Shown in pieces: positions 36,353-43,433 of a stretch of DNA of 64,000 nucleotides. The stretch's first letter is position 1, and each line of letters starts with the position of its first letter. The translations under genes and the position numbers were made by a program. Origin of the DNA: an uncultured Bacteroidia bacterium (GTDB lineage: Bacteria; Bacteroidota; Bacteroidia; Bacteroidales; UBA932); NCBI GenBank assembly GCA_902781705.1, contig CACZKE010000026.1, positions 1 through 64,000 of the forward strand. Direction: 5' to 3'. The notes beneath the pieces are model-generated. The model saw only the letters and a program-made list of their open reading frames with translations. It ran no database searches and was not told where the DNA came from.

Positions 36353-37558
36353 ATGTTATACAAAAGACACCATTTAGCCCTATTAAAGAGCCGTATGGCC
36401 GAGCCCAGGAGACGGATGCAGATTATCATGGGACCTCGTCAAGTGGGTAAGTCCACCCTTGTAGGGCAGTATACCGAAGGCATCGACATTCCCTTTGACT
36501 TTATTGCGGCCGATGGCGTCAACCGCGAAGATACCACCTGGATTCCAGCCCGTTGGCAGGAGGCCAGAATGAAAATGGATCTCCACTCAGAGCAGGAGCG
36601 CATCCTCATCATTGATGAGGTCCAGAAAATCCGGACCTGGAGCGAACAAGTAAAAAAGGAGTGGGACAGGGATACCCGCGAAAAACGCAACCTCAAAGTC
36701 ATTCTCCTGGGCTCATCCCGCGTTCTTCTGCAGAAAGGTTTGGAAGAGTCTCTGGAGGGACGGTTCGAATCCATCAAAATGGGTTATTGGGAGTGGCGCG
36801 AGATGCGTGATGCTTTCGGGTTTACCATGCAGCAGTACATCTACTTTGGCGGATTCCCCGGCCTGGCTCCTGACATAAAGGATGAAGACCGCTGGCGTGA
36901 CTTGATGGAAGACACGATCATATCACCCATCCTTACCCGTGATATCCTGGAAATCGACGAAATCCGCAATCCGGCACTGCTGCGCCAAGTCTTCGAACTG
37001 GCCTGCATTGAGTCTGCCCGCGAACTTTCCATTACCAAGATGCAAGGCACGATAAACAGCGGAACAGTCCCTACCATCAAGTCTTATTTAGAGGCCCTGG
37101 ACAAGACCATGTTGGTAAAGCCCCTGCAGAAGTATTCGCCCTCTCCAATCAAGGAAAAGAATACCATTCCCAAGATGCAGGTGTATTGCAGTGCCTTCCG
37201 TAACCGTTATGGCACCTTCACCTTCGAAGAGGCCGTAACCAATGCCACGGAGTGGGGGCGTCAGGTTGAATCCGCAGTGGGAGCCCACCTCGCAAACCGT
37301 TCGCTCCTGGATGGGTTCGAACTCCTTTACTGGCGTAATGATAAAAAAAAGGAGTGCGATTACATCCTCAAAAAGGGCCAGGCCCTTGTAGCCATAGAGG
37401 TTAAAAGCAGTAGCGCTGACAACACAGAAGGATACGAAACGTTCAAGGAACTTTTCGCAGAGCATATCACCAGTGCATTTATCGTCGGCCCTGAAGGTCT
37501 TCCTCTGGAGGATTTCTTCAGTATTGACCTGAAAACACTGTTCAGGAAAAGACAGTAA
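36353..37558 (+). CDS. AAA-14/DUF4143 family ATPase
   Basis: A 401-residue ATPase. The N-terminal half has Walker A IMGPRQVGKST and Walker B RILIIDEVQ. The C-terminal DUF4143 part ends with a PD-(D/E)xK-like nuclease signature, KKECDYIL then ALVAIEVKSSS. Members are spread widely and in many copies in Bacteroidales, behave like mobile or conflict-related genes, and have unknown function. GC content is lower than in the flanking chromosome. A large perfect hairpin follows 43 bp after the stop. Confidence 0.88.
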   Translation: MLYKRHHLALLKSRMAEPRRRMQIIMGPRQVGKSTLVGQYTEGIDIPFDFIAADGVNREDTTWIPARWQEARMKMDLHSEQERILIIDEVQKIRTWSEQVKKEWDRDTREKRNLKVILLGSSRVLLQKGLEESLEGRFESIKMGYWEWREMRDAFGFTMQQYIYFGGFPGLAPDIKDEDRWRDLMEDTIISPILTRDILEIDEIRNPALLRQVFELACIESARELSITKMQGTINSGTVPTIKSYLEALDKTMLVKPLQKYSPSPIKEKNTIPKMQVYCSAFRNRYGTFTFEEAVTNATEWGRQVESAVGAHLANRSLLDGFELLYWRNDKKKECDYILKKGQALVAIEVKSSSADNTEGYETFKELFAEHITSAFIVGPEGLPLEDFFSIDLKTLFRKRQ

Positions 37559-37600
37559 TTGATTTCACTCTACTTCATTGTGTCAAGAAATCCAACCTCA

Positions 37601-37647
37601 AGTGAATTCTAATTTGAAGTGTGTTGCACTTCAAATTAGAATTCACT
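37601..37647. terminator. Perfect 21-bp hairpin after the DUF4143 ATPase
   Basis: The arm AGTGAATTCTAATTTGAAGT plus G (37601-37621) is repeated exactly as reverse complement at 37627-37647, with a TGTTG loop. The stem is longer than needed for a terminator and has no clear T-run, so it may be a bidirectional terminator or the end of a mobile unit. Confidence 0.55.
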
Positions 37648-37691
37648 AATAAAGGGGCGAAAGGTGGAGTAATACCGGAGTATCAGTTTAA

Positions 37692-37880
37692 TTAATCAGA
37701 AACTGAATCCAAACTCTCTTGAACCTTTTGAGCGTGTTCGGGCTTCCACTCAATAGTATTATAGTCCTTCCCATTAATTGTAATTGTGAGTTTATTGTCA
37801 GAAATAAGCGACAAATCTATGGGCCCAACATCGGCATAATGAAGCATCCTGTGGATTAGAGGGCTCACTACTATTGCATT
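37692..37880 (-). pseudogene. Possible C-terminal gene fragment
   Basis: On the minus strand a frame ending at 37692 reads like genuine protein over its last 63 residues (YWNAIVVSPLIHRMLHYADV, and later LTITINGKDYNTIEWK), but upstream of about 37880 it loses that character and has no convincing start. I do not recognise the family. It is probably the remnant of a gene cut by rearrangement. Confidence 0.3.
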
Positions 37881-38046
37881 CCAATACGAATCAGGGTGTC
37901 CTGCAACTTCTGTATTTGAGCCAGGGGTCGCATTGGGGGAGCATTTTCGAGAGGATTCTCCAATCAGAGTGGCGTGGAAGGCCTTTTGCTGCAAATGCGG
38001 CCGATGTTTTACGGGGAATGTGCTGCATCCTGGCACAAGCTGGGCG

Positions 38047-38054
38047 TATCTTTG
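38047..38054 (+). promoter_or_regulatory. Bacteroidetes -7 box (TATCTTTG) for the HD hydrolase
   Basis: TATCTTTG matches TAnnTTTG and lies 26 bp before the start at 38081, which supports that start over longer open frames. Confidence 0.6.
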
Positions 38055-38080
38055 CCTCCGCAAAGAACACCCAGTTTCGT

Positions 38081-38563
38081 ATGACTACCCTTGAAGACAT
38101 CATCCGCATTGCCGTCAATGCCCATGACGGGATGAAGGATATGGTGGGCAATCCCGCCATCGCCCATGTGCTGGCCGTGGGCCTGATGGGCAAGACCGAG
38201 GCCGAGCAGAAGGCCGGCTTCCTGCACGATGTGGTGGAAGACTCGGCCATTACCATCGACGACCTCCGCGCAGAGGGGGTGGAAGAGGATGTGCTGGCCG
38301 CCGTGGATCTGCTCACCCATCGACCCGGAATGACTTACGAGGACTATGTAAGGAACATCGTCCACTCCGGAAACCGGACCGCGATCCAGGTGAAACTGAA
38401 CGACTTGCGTCATAATCTCCATCGTGCCGAGCTCGCCTTGCACACCCTGGACACCAGCACCCGCGAACGGCATGCCCTTCTTGACGAGATTATGGCCATC
38501 GCCGCGATGCACGACCGGGCGGAGCGGTATATCCGGAATGCCGTCCTGCCGGAAGCATGCTGA
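38081..38563 (+). CDS. HD-domain phosphohydrolase (RelA/SpoT hydrolase-like, short)
   Basis: A 160-residue cytoplasmic protein. The HD core is visible: AIAHVLAVG, GFLHDVVEDS (the HD pair, with Glu after), and KLNDLRHNL, as in the hydrolase domain of SpoT and Mesh1. There is no synthetase domain. It may hydrolyse (p)ppGpp or another nucleotide. The start at 38081 follows the -7 box. It lies 62 bp before an ATPase gene in the accessory region. Confidence 0.8.
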   Translation: MTTLEDIIRIAVNAHDGMKDMVGNPAIAHVLAVGLMGKTEAEQKAGFLHDVVEDSAITIDDLRAEGVEEDVLAAVDLLTHRPGMTYEDYVRNIVHSGNRTAIQVKLNDLRHNLHRAELALHTLDTSTRERHALLDEIMAIAAMHDRAERYIRNAVLPEAC

Positions 38564-38625
38564 GTTAATCGGGGCCAGCCGCCACCCCCTGAAAAGGTCA
38601 ATTGATTTAACGCCCAACATTTCTT

Positions 38626-39351
38626 ATGTACATCGACCGAATACGTATCAACTGGGACAAGGTTCCCCCGGACTCCTACCTGACGCGGATTCCTGCGATC
38701 GGCCTGCTGCAGGAGCTTGCGTTCCGTCGGCCCGTGACGTTCTTCGTCGGAGAGAACGGCACCGGGAAATCGACCTTGCTGGAGGCTATCGCCATTGCCT
38801 ACGGGTTCAACCCCGAGGGCGGGACGCTGAACTACAACTTCTCCACGCACGACGACTACTCCGAACTCTGCGATGCGATAACCATCGGGCAGGGTGCGGT
38901 CAAGGGCCCCCGCGGCGGATTTTTCCTCCGGGCCGAGAGCTTCTACAACGTCTCCACCCAGGCCATCGAGTATGAGAAGGAACTGGGCCGCCCCATGTAT
39001 GGGGACCGGACCCTGCACGAGCAGTCCCACGGCGAGAGTTTCCTGAGTTTCATCCGGACTTTCACCCGCACGGGCCTCTTCATCATGGACGAACCCGAGG
39101 CTGCGCTCTCCCCGCAGCGCCAGCTATCTCTCTTCGCCCGGATTGCCGAGATGGCCAGGGAAGGCTCGCAGTACATCATTGTCACCCACTCGCCCATTCT
39201 GCTGGCCATGCCTGGAGCGGACATCATCGGCTTTGACAACCAGGGCATCCGGTACCTGGAATACGAGGAGACGGAGAGCTACCGGATCACCGAAATGATG
39301 ATCAACCACCGGGATCTCATGGTCTCCCAGTTGCTGCAGGAGGGGAATTGA
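38626..39351 (+). CDS. ABC/SMC-like AAA ATPase
   Basis: A 241-residue ATPase. Walker A is FFVGENGTGKSTLLEAIA, the signature is SHGES, Walker B is GLFIMDEPEAALSP, and the H-loop is IIVTHSPILL. All are present within one short protein with no inserted coiled coil, so this is the compact AAA_21/23 type often found alone or with phosphatases in defence-like regions. It ends 28 bp before copy 1 of the 130-bp direct repeat. Confidence 0.85.
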   Translation: MYIDRIRINWDKVPPDSYLTRIPAIGLLQELAFRRPVTFFVGENGTGKSTLLEAIAIAYGFNPEGGTLNYNFSTHDDYSELCDAITIGQGAVKGPRGGFFLRAESFYNVSTQAIEYEKELGRPMYGDRTLHEQSHGESFLSFIRTFTRTGLFIMDEPEAALSPQRQLSLFARIAEMAREGSQYIIVTHSPILLAMPGADIIGFDNQGIRYLEYEETESYRITEMMINHRDLMVSQLLQEGN

Positions 39352-39379
39352 TGTATTTGCATCGAGTGCTCGCTCCTTC

Positions 39380-39531
39380 GTCGAACGGGAGGCCTTTCGA
39401 GACCCTGTTTATTGGCCAAAACCGGGGTTGGAACTCACCATGGGTGCGTGGGAACCTTGAAAAAGGGCTATTATCAAGGTTGGGAATAACCATCACCCCC
39501 GTTGGCAGAAGGGCTACTTCCGGTTCTGCTG
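39380..39531 (+). repeat. Direct repeat flanking the island, copy 1
   Basis: Positions 39402-39531 match 48742-48871 over 130 bp with one difference (A at 39432, G at 48772). About 22 bp upstream of that (from GTCGAAC) are also alike but diverged. Inside it, ACCTTGA and TCAAGGT (39454-39460 and 39474-39480) form an inverted repeat, and GGTTgggaatAACC forms another. The two copies lie in the same orientation, 9,340 bp apart, and bracket the sigma-factor island. Confidence 0.92.
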
Positions 39532-39555
39532 CCCGGTGCTCCGGGCTGAAGAAGC

Positions 39556-39738
39556 CATGCCCGACGCGTGTTCCTTCTTTCGCAGGGAGAGAGCAGCGAA
39601 CCCATCCGTACGGTCCTGCATACAAATCTAATAAGAAAAAATGGAAAGTCGTTTCCGATCATCAGAATATATAGTTCGGACTCGTTTGAAGAGTGGGAGA
39701 AAGCATTTAGATGCATCGGAATCGAGTGCCGTCCATAA
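39556..39738 (+). pseudogene. Short protein-like remnant beside repeat copy 1
   Basis: A frame ending in TAA at 39738 has protein-like content, including FPIIRIYSSDSFEEWEKAF and CIGIECRP, but no start codon in a suitable place before it is stopped upstream. It may be the C-terminal remnant of a gene interrupted at the island edge. The family is not recognised. Confidence 0.3.
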
Positions 39739-39836
39739 GCATGGACGACAAAACAGAGGATGACCTCCTGTCTTTCGACGCAAGTCATCCTCCTGGTGCC
39801 GGTTCTTTCACGCTTACCGATTGTCCGGCTTCTCTT

Positions 39837-40028
39837 TCAATCTTCCGACGAGAGATACACGATCAGCGCTAGGGCGGCGGCTGCACCCGCGATGTATGGG
39901 GCGATGGGAGCGACGGCCTTTCCAATGGTCATGACCGTTGCGAGGGTCTCTTTCGGGTGCTGGCAGGCATGGACGCCAAGGTGGTGGATCAGTTTCTCAA
40001 ACATGGCTTTCTGGTTTTTGATGGTCAA
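39837..40028 (-). CDS. Small membrane protein (63 residues)
   Basis: A 63-residue peptide: an N-terminal charged half (MTIKNQKAMFEKLIHHLGVH), then an Ala/Gly-rich membrane segment, PIAPYIAGAAAALALIVYL, and a short acidic end. It lies 44 bp after the 180-residue membrane protein on the same strand, and both follow the 36-residue peptide under one island promoter. The family is not recognised. Confidence 0.55.
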   Translation of the reverse strand: MTIKNQKAMFEKLIHHLGVHACQHPKETLATVMTIGKAVAPIAPYIAGAAAALALIVYLSSED

Positions 40029-40072
40029 TTCTGTAAAGTTTTGTTTTCAGAGCGGGGCGTTTCTCTGGAACG

Positions 40073-40615
40073 CTATTTCCGATAGTTCTGTTTGCCCTCC
40101 TTGAAAGCGTCGCCGATCTCTTTCTTGTCGTCCCGGAGGACCTCCGAGACCGCGTCCTTCAAGGCGTCCTCGGACTTGGCGCCCGACTTGTAGAAGGCGC
40201 AGAGGGCTTTCAGGTAGACCCAGCCGGCGGCCACTGTCGTTCCGAAGACCGTGACGCCCATGAGGGTCCCTCCGATGGCGGTTCCCACACCGGGGATGAG
40301 CTTCAGCGCCAGGGAGATGCCGATCTGCCCGAGGTTGGCAGTCAGGTTGGCGATCACCGCCGAACCGATGCTCTTCATGAGATTCTTGGAGAAAGAGATC
40401 CCGAGTTTCCGGTTGATCTGGGTGTACATGACCCAGACGTCCGCAGTCGCCACGGCGACATCAAGGCCCGGAACGGGGATGAACGAGGCGGCGACTGCAC
40501 CTGCCGCAAAGCCGTAGATGAGGTCGACGATTTCATTCGGGATGTCGGCGCGAAGATCCCTGTTGATTCCCTTGGCCGCCGCTGCGGCCATGATGGCGAG
40601 TCCTGTTCCAGTCAT
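40073..40615 (-). CDS. Glycine-rich helical membrane protein (DUF697/EcsC-like)
   Basis: A 180-residue protein with two similar hydrophobic halves: AASFIPVPGLDVAVATADVW (about 43-62) and LALKLIPGVGTAIGGTLMG (about 102-120). The repeated PGxG turns and glycine-zipper spacing recall DUF697 (YcjF) and EcsC-type proteins, which insert into or deform membranes. The charged C-terminal tail is probably cytoplasmic. It is the second gene of the P1 operon. The role is inferred from fold-like features only. Confidence 0.65.
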   Translation of the reverse strand: MTGTGLAIMAAAAAKGINRDLRADIPNEIVDLIYGFAAGAVAASFIPVPGLDVAVATADVWVMYTQINRKLGISFSKNLMKSIGSAVIANLTANLGQIGISLALKLIPGVGTAIGGTLMGVTVFGTTVAAGWVYLKALCAFYKSGAKSEDALKDAVSEVLRDDKKEIGDAFKEGKQNYRK

Positions 40616-40674
40616 GGTATTCAGTTTTTAAGATGTTTGACGTTAATGAAGATCGGAGGGTCGTTCGTCCATGC

Positions 40675-40785
40675 TCAGGCGATGAGAGCGACGATAATGG
40701 TAGTCAGTACGAGCGCCGGGGCAAGTGCAAGGAGGATGCAGCCGTAGTAGCAGAGCTTCTCGATGGGGGTGGTAAGCGTTTTCAT
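40675..40785 (-). CDS. 36-residue single-pass membrane peptide
   Basis: An open frame on the minus strand encodes 36 residues: MKTLTTPIEKLCYYGCILLA as the first 20, followed by a very hydrophobic stretch ending VALIA. It starts 33 bp after the -10 element of island promoter P1, making it the first gene of that operon. The strong promoter, correct spacing and single membrane helix support a real small gene. Similar peptides elsewhere are toxins, sensors or subunits; which applies here is unknown. Confidence 0.55.
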   Translation of the reverse strand: MKTLTTPIEKLCYYGCILLALAPALVLTTIIVALIA

Positions 40786-40817
40786 GATCGTGAGGGTTTA
40801 TTCGTTGTTTCTACCTA

Positions 40818-40847
40818 TACAGAGTACCATGTCTTGAAAAACTGACA
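40818..40847 (-). promoter_or_regulatory. Island promoter P1 (TGTCA-N18-CTCTGTA)
   Basis: On the minus strand: TGTCA (40843-40847), 18 bp beginning GTTTTTCA, then CTCTGTA (40818-40824), followed by TAGGTAGAAAC. It precedes the 36-residue peptide gene. It matches P2, P3 and P4 but not the housekeeping TAnnTTTG consensus. Confidence 0.8.
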
Positions 40848-40864
40848 CCCCGCTCCGAAAAAAA

Positions 40865-41734
40865 TCACAGGCGGTGTCCACAGTGGCGGCAGAACGCCCA
40901 GCCCGGCTCCACCACCTGGTGGCATTCGGGACAGATGGCGATCCTGCCATCCAGCAGCCCGGATACGATCCGGAAGCCTTCCGTCTGCGACCATTTCCTT
41001 GCCTCACGCACGCGGACGGCTGCGAAAGGATGGTCCTGGTTCATGACTGCAAGCATCTGGAGGAATTTGTCCCAGACGCTTCCGGAGCGGATATTCTCGT
41101 ACTCCTCCGCCTGCTTCACCCATTCGTCGACATCAACCTCTCCGGCCAGGGCCTTGGGGCCTCCCGCCAGGCGAAGCTGCGTCCTAGCCACCGAGTCCGC
41201 CCCGCACAGGAGGGTTGCCACCCGGTCGGCACTCAGTTCACTCTTGCGGTACCAGTAGTACAGCGGGTAGACCAGCGGTGCGGCAAGGGCCTTCATGAAG
41301 TTGGACAGCCCGGTCAGCAGTGTCCGCGCCATCGTGTGGTACAGGACATGGTGGCAGAGGATATGGCCGCATTCGTGGGCGATGACCGAATCAATCTCGT
41401 CATCCGTCAGGTAATCGAAAAGACCGCTCGTGAGGACCATGCATACGCGGGTGTCGCCATACGTGTATGCGTTCGGGAAGGGGTTTGTCTCCAGGTACAC
41501 TTCGGGGCAGTCCAGGCCGAGGCGTCCGCATATGCGCTTCACGCGGCGGTAATAGCCCCTGGGGTCCTGTGCATCGGAGAGGCGCATGTTCGAGCCCATG
41601 TTGACTCCGTGGAGGTACTTCTCGTAGAAGAGTTCCATAATCTTCTTCATCAAGGCGTCGAATCCGGGGACGGCCTTCATGGCGGCGAGGGCCTTCTCGT
41701 CCTCCGGATGGATGAAATAGGTGCTGGGAATCAT
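40865..41734 (-). CDS. M48 family metallopeptidase with C-terminal zinc ribbon
   Basis: A 289-residue protein. The zinc protease motif HECGH is at residues 120-124, and the third ligand is probably Glu166 in SELSADR. One weakly hydrophobic stretch (about 148-162) is present, so the protein is largely soluble or loosely attached. The last 25 residues are a zinc ribbon, CPECHQ and CRHCGH. It is 28 bp after the zinc-ribbon gene and probably transcribed with it from P2. M48 enzymes usually handle misfolded or regulatory membrane proteins; the target here is unknown. Confidence 0.85.
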   Translation of the reverse strand: MIPSTYFIHPEDEKALAAMKAVPGFDALMKKIMELFYEKYLHGVNMGSNMRLSDAQDPRGYYRRVKRICGRLGLDCPEVYLETNPFPNAYTYGDTRVCMVLTSGLFDYLTDDEIDSVIAHECGHILCHHVLYHTMARTLLTGLSNFMKALAAPLVYPLYYWYRKSELSADRVATLLCGADSVARTQLRLAGGPKALAGEVDVDEWVKQAEEYENIRSGSVWDKFLQMLAVMNQDHPFAAVRVREARKWSQTEGFRIVSGLLDGRIAICPECHQVVEPGWAFCRHCGHRL

Positions 41735-41761
41735 ATCGGTCTGGCAATTAAAGGTATAACA

Positions 41762-42244
41762 TCAGAGAATTCCTCCGCAGTGGGGGCACCGGCCGGGATT
41801 GCCGGACACCTTCGCACCGCAGTGGGGACAGAAGGACGGTTTTTCGGCGCAGTAGTCCGCATATGCCGCATCGGCAATGCCGATCGCCCGGTCGTCAAGG
41901 CCGGACTGCCGGACCATCCCGATGATCTGGGGGATGACCACGGGCCAGGCGACCAGGAGCGTGAGCATAGATGCCGCGAACTGGTCCTTCAGGACCGTCC
42001 CGCGTGCCTCGACGGTGATCCGCCCGTCCTCGTTCGTGAAGGATATCTCCAGCCCTTGCTTCAGGCCGACGGCCTTCACGAAGAGGTTCCCCTTCGTGAC
42101 CTGGATGACGGTCCTGCTATAGGAGTCGGATTTCCGGCTGAACTCGAATCCCTCGGAGACGAAGGCGTTCCGGATTCGCTCGACGGCGTAGGGGATGAAC
42201 GTTGCGCCTGCGGCGTAAGACTTGTTCGAAGTAAAGGCACTCAT
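41762..42244 (-). CDS. Zinc-ribbon protein of the island
   Basis: A 160-residue protein. Residues 1-90 are a beta-rich domain of unknown type (SYSRTVIQVTKGNLFVKAVG), then a hydrophobic segment MLTLLVAWPVVIPQIIGMV that may sit in or on the membrane, and a double-CPHCG zinc ribbon at the C-terminus. The start at 42244 is 28 bp after the -10 element of P2; the long upstream extension in the same frame is before the promoter and was rejected. Confidence 0.7.
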   Translation of the reverse strand: MSAFTSNKSYAAGATFIPYAVERIRNAFVSEGFEFSRKSDSYSRTVIQVTKGNLFVKAVGLKQGLEISFTNEDGRITVEARGTVLKDQFAASMLTLLVAWPVVIPQIIGMVRQSGLDDRAIGIADAAYADYCAEKPSFCPHCGAKVSGNPGRCPHCGGIL

Positions 42245-42271
42245 GGCTTTTGTAGTTTTGGTTTCTACAAG

Positions 42272-42301
42272 TATAGAGGGCCTATGCCTGGAATTATGAC
42301 A
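42272..42301 (-). promoter_or_regulatory. Island promoter P2 (TGTCA-N18-CTCTATA)
   Basis: On the minus strand: TGTCA (42297-42301), 18 bp beginning TAATTCCA, then CTCTATA (42272-42278), followed by CTTGTAGAAAC, the same GTAGAAAC as at P1. It drives the zinc-ribbon and M48 genes. Confidence 0.8.
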
Positions 42302-42359
42302 CGTTGGGATACAAAAAAACCGGCCTTCCGACCGGTTTCCCTGTGAATCTCCTTTCGGA

Positions 42360-43415
42360 TTATTTGAATACCTCCCAACCCAGCTCCCGGCCGCATGACG
42401 GGCAGAAGCAGAAGCCAGGCTCAAGAACCTCCCCGCAGTCGGGGCACTTGTACATATTATTGACGTTCACAAGGCGGTAACCGAGACGCTTGACCAGCTT
42501 GATGGCATTGGTGGCCATCTCGCGGTCGTACTCCTTTTCCCCTTCCGGCAGCATGGAGTAGGGGACGAGGTCGGGGTTGTGCCGGAGTTTGTCATCCCGG
42601 ACCGGCCCGTAGGTGTACCCTTCCTTGAACCGTTTCACGGCCCAGATGTCATGCACATGCTCGGCAATCATCTCGGTCAGCTCCTGGAGATCGTGGTCGA
42701 GCTCGATCCCGTCAAGGTCAATGGGTTGTGGCTCATACTCCTGGGGGAAAGCCTTCCGCCTTGCCGTCACCATGTAGTTGCCGGATTCTCCCCAGGCGTC
42801 CAGGAACCGGTCAGTCGGATAGGCTGTCTCCTTCTCCTGGCGTGCAGGGTTATACAGGGTGACGGTATCACCCTCATCCGAGACGGACAGGACAACTACG
42901 GCATGGTTCGCATCGTTGTCCAGGCTTTTGTTCCCGCAGTCCTTCCGGCCGGGCTCCAGCACATCCCCGTTCACGACGGCGATGACGGCCCTGTCCGTCA
43001 GGCATTCCCTCAACTTGCCAAGCCCGGCGCCATAGATCCTGCTCACGAGGAATCCGTTGGACTCCAGGAGGCGGCCGATGTGATACAGGGGCGTACCCAG
43101 GCCACGGAGCCAATAATTGCGCCTGGACGTCTGCATCGCCTCCTCCCCGTCGACATCAACACCTCCTCTCCGAAGGATGAACAGTTCGCACTGGAAATCG
43201 CATAGGTTGCGGTCGTCGTCCGCAGCCATGCTGCTGGCCGGGATGAAACTGCCGTACTCGCTGAGCCGGTCCTCCTCGTAGTCCAGGCGCATCTGCGTGA
43301 CGGCGTATTCCTCCAGTTCGGGGTTGACGGCGATTGCGGCAAGGACCGCGACCGTTTCCTCCGGTGTGGTGCCGCCGGACAGATACTTGTCAATGAGACT
43401 GTAGTCTACTTCCAT
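42360..43415 (-). CDS. Papain-like (C39-type) domain - RyR domain - zinc ribbon protein
   Basis: A 351-residue protein, 18 bp after the sigma factor gene. Residues 1-45 (LIDKYLSGGTTPEE, then NPELEEYAV) resemble the N-terminus of anti-sigma proteins. Residues about 65-220 look like a papain-fold, C39-like domain with Cys76 (DFQCE), His171 (NHAVVV) and Asn189 (LYNP) as the likely triad. A RyR domain spans about 245-315 (HDIWAVKRFKEGYTYGPVRD, then EGEKEYDRE). The end is a zinc ribbon (CPDCGE, CPSCGR). The gene order suggests it controls the sigma factor, sensing a ligand through RyR; this is inference. Confidence 0.75.
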   Translation of the reverse strand: MEVDYSLIDKYLSGGTTPEETVAVLAAIAVNPELEEYAVTQMRLDYEEDRLSEYGSFIPASSMAADDDRNLCDFQCELFILRRGGVDVDGEEAMQTSRRNYWLRGLGTPLYHIGRLLESNGFLVSRIYGAGLGKLRECLTDRAVIAVVNGDVLEPGRKDCGNKSLDNDANHAVVVLSVSDEGDTVTLYNPARQEKETAYPTDRFLDAWGESGNYMVTARRKAFPQEYEPQPIDLDGIELDHDLQELTEMIAEHVHDIWAVKRFKEGYTYGPVRDDKLRHNPDLVPYSMLPEGEKEYDREMATNAIKLVKRLGYRLVNVNNMYKCPDCGEVLEPGFCFCPSCGRELGWEVFK

Positions 43416-43433
43416 GGTAAATTGGGTGTTTGT

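Larger units (their letters stand above)
37559..38080. other. Spacer between the ATPase and the HD hydrolase
   Basis: It holds a strong hairpin (37601-37647), a possible gene fragment on the minus strand (37692-37880) and, near 37982-38001, an imperfect palindrome with TTTTGCTGCAAATGCGGCC that also occurs near 426-445. A -7 box at 38047 belongs to the next gene. Confidence 0.45.
39352..39836. other. Left boundary of the island: repeat copy and remnant
   Basis: This stretch holds direct-repeat copy 1 (39380-39531) and a frame remnant (39556-39738). The next gene on the minus strand ends at 39837. I see no intact gene. Confidence 0.5.

Noticed and set aside
39402..39531. The flanking repeat as an insertion sequence or CRISPR unit
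   Set aside because: There is no transposase, no terminal inverted repeats of its own and only two copies 9 kb apart; nothing fits a CRISPR array.
42245..42424. 60-residue extension of the zinc-ribbon protein
   Set aside because: It lies across and upstream of promoter P2, so it would not be in the transcript.
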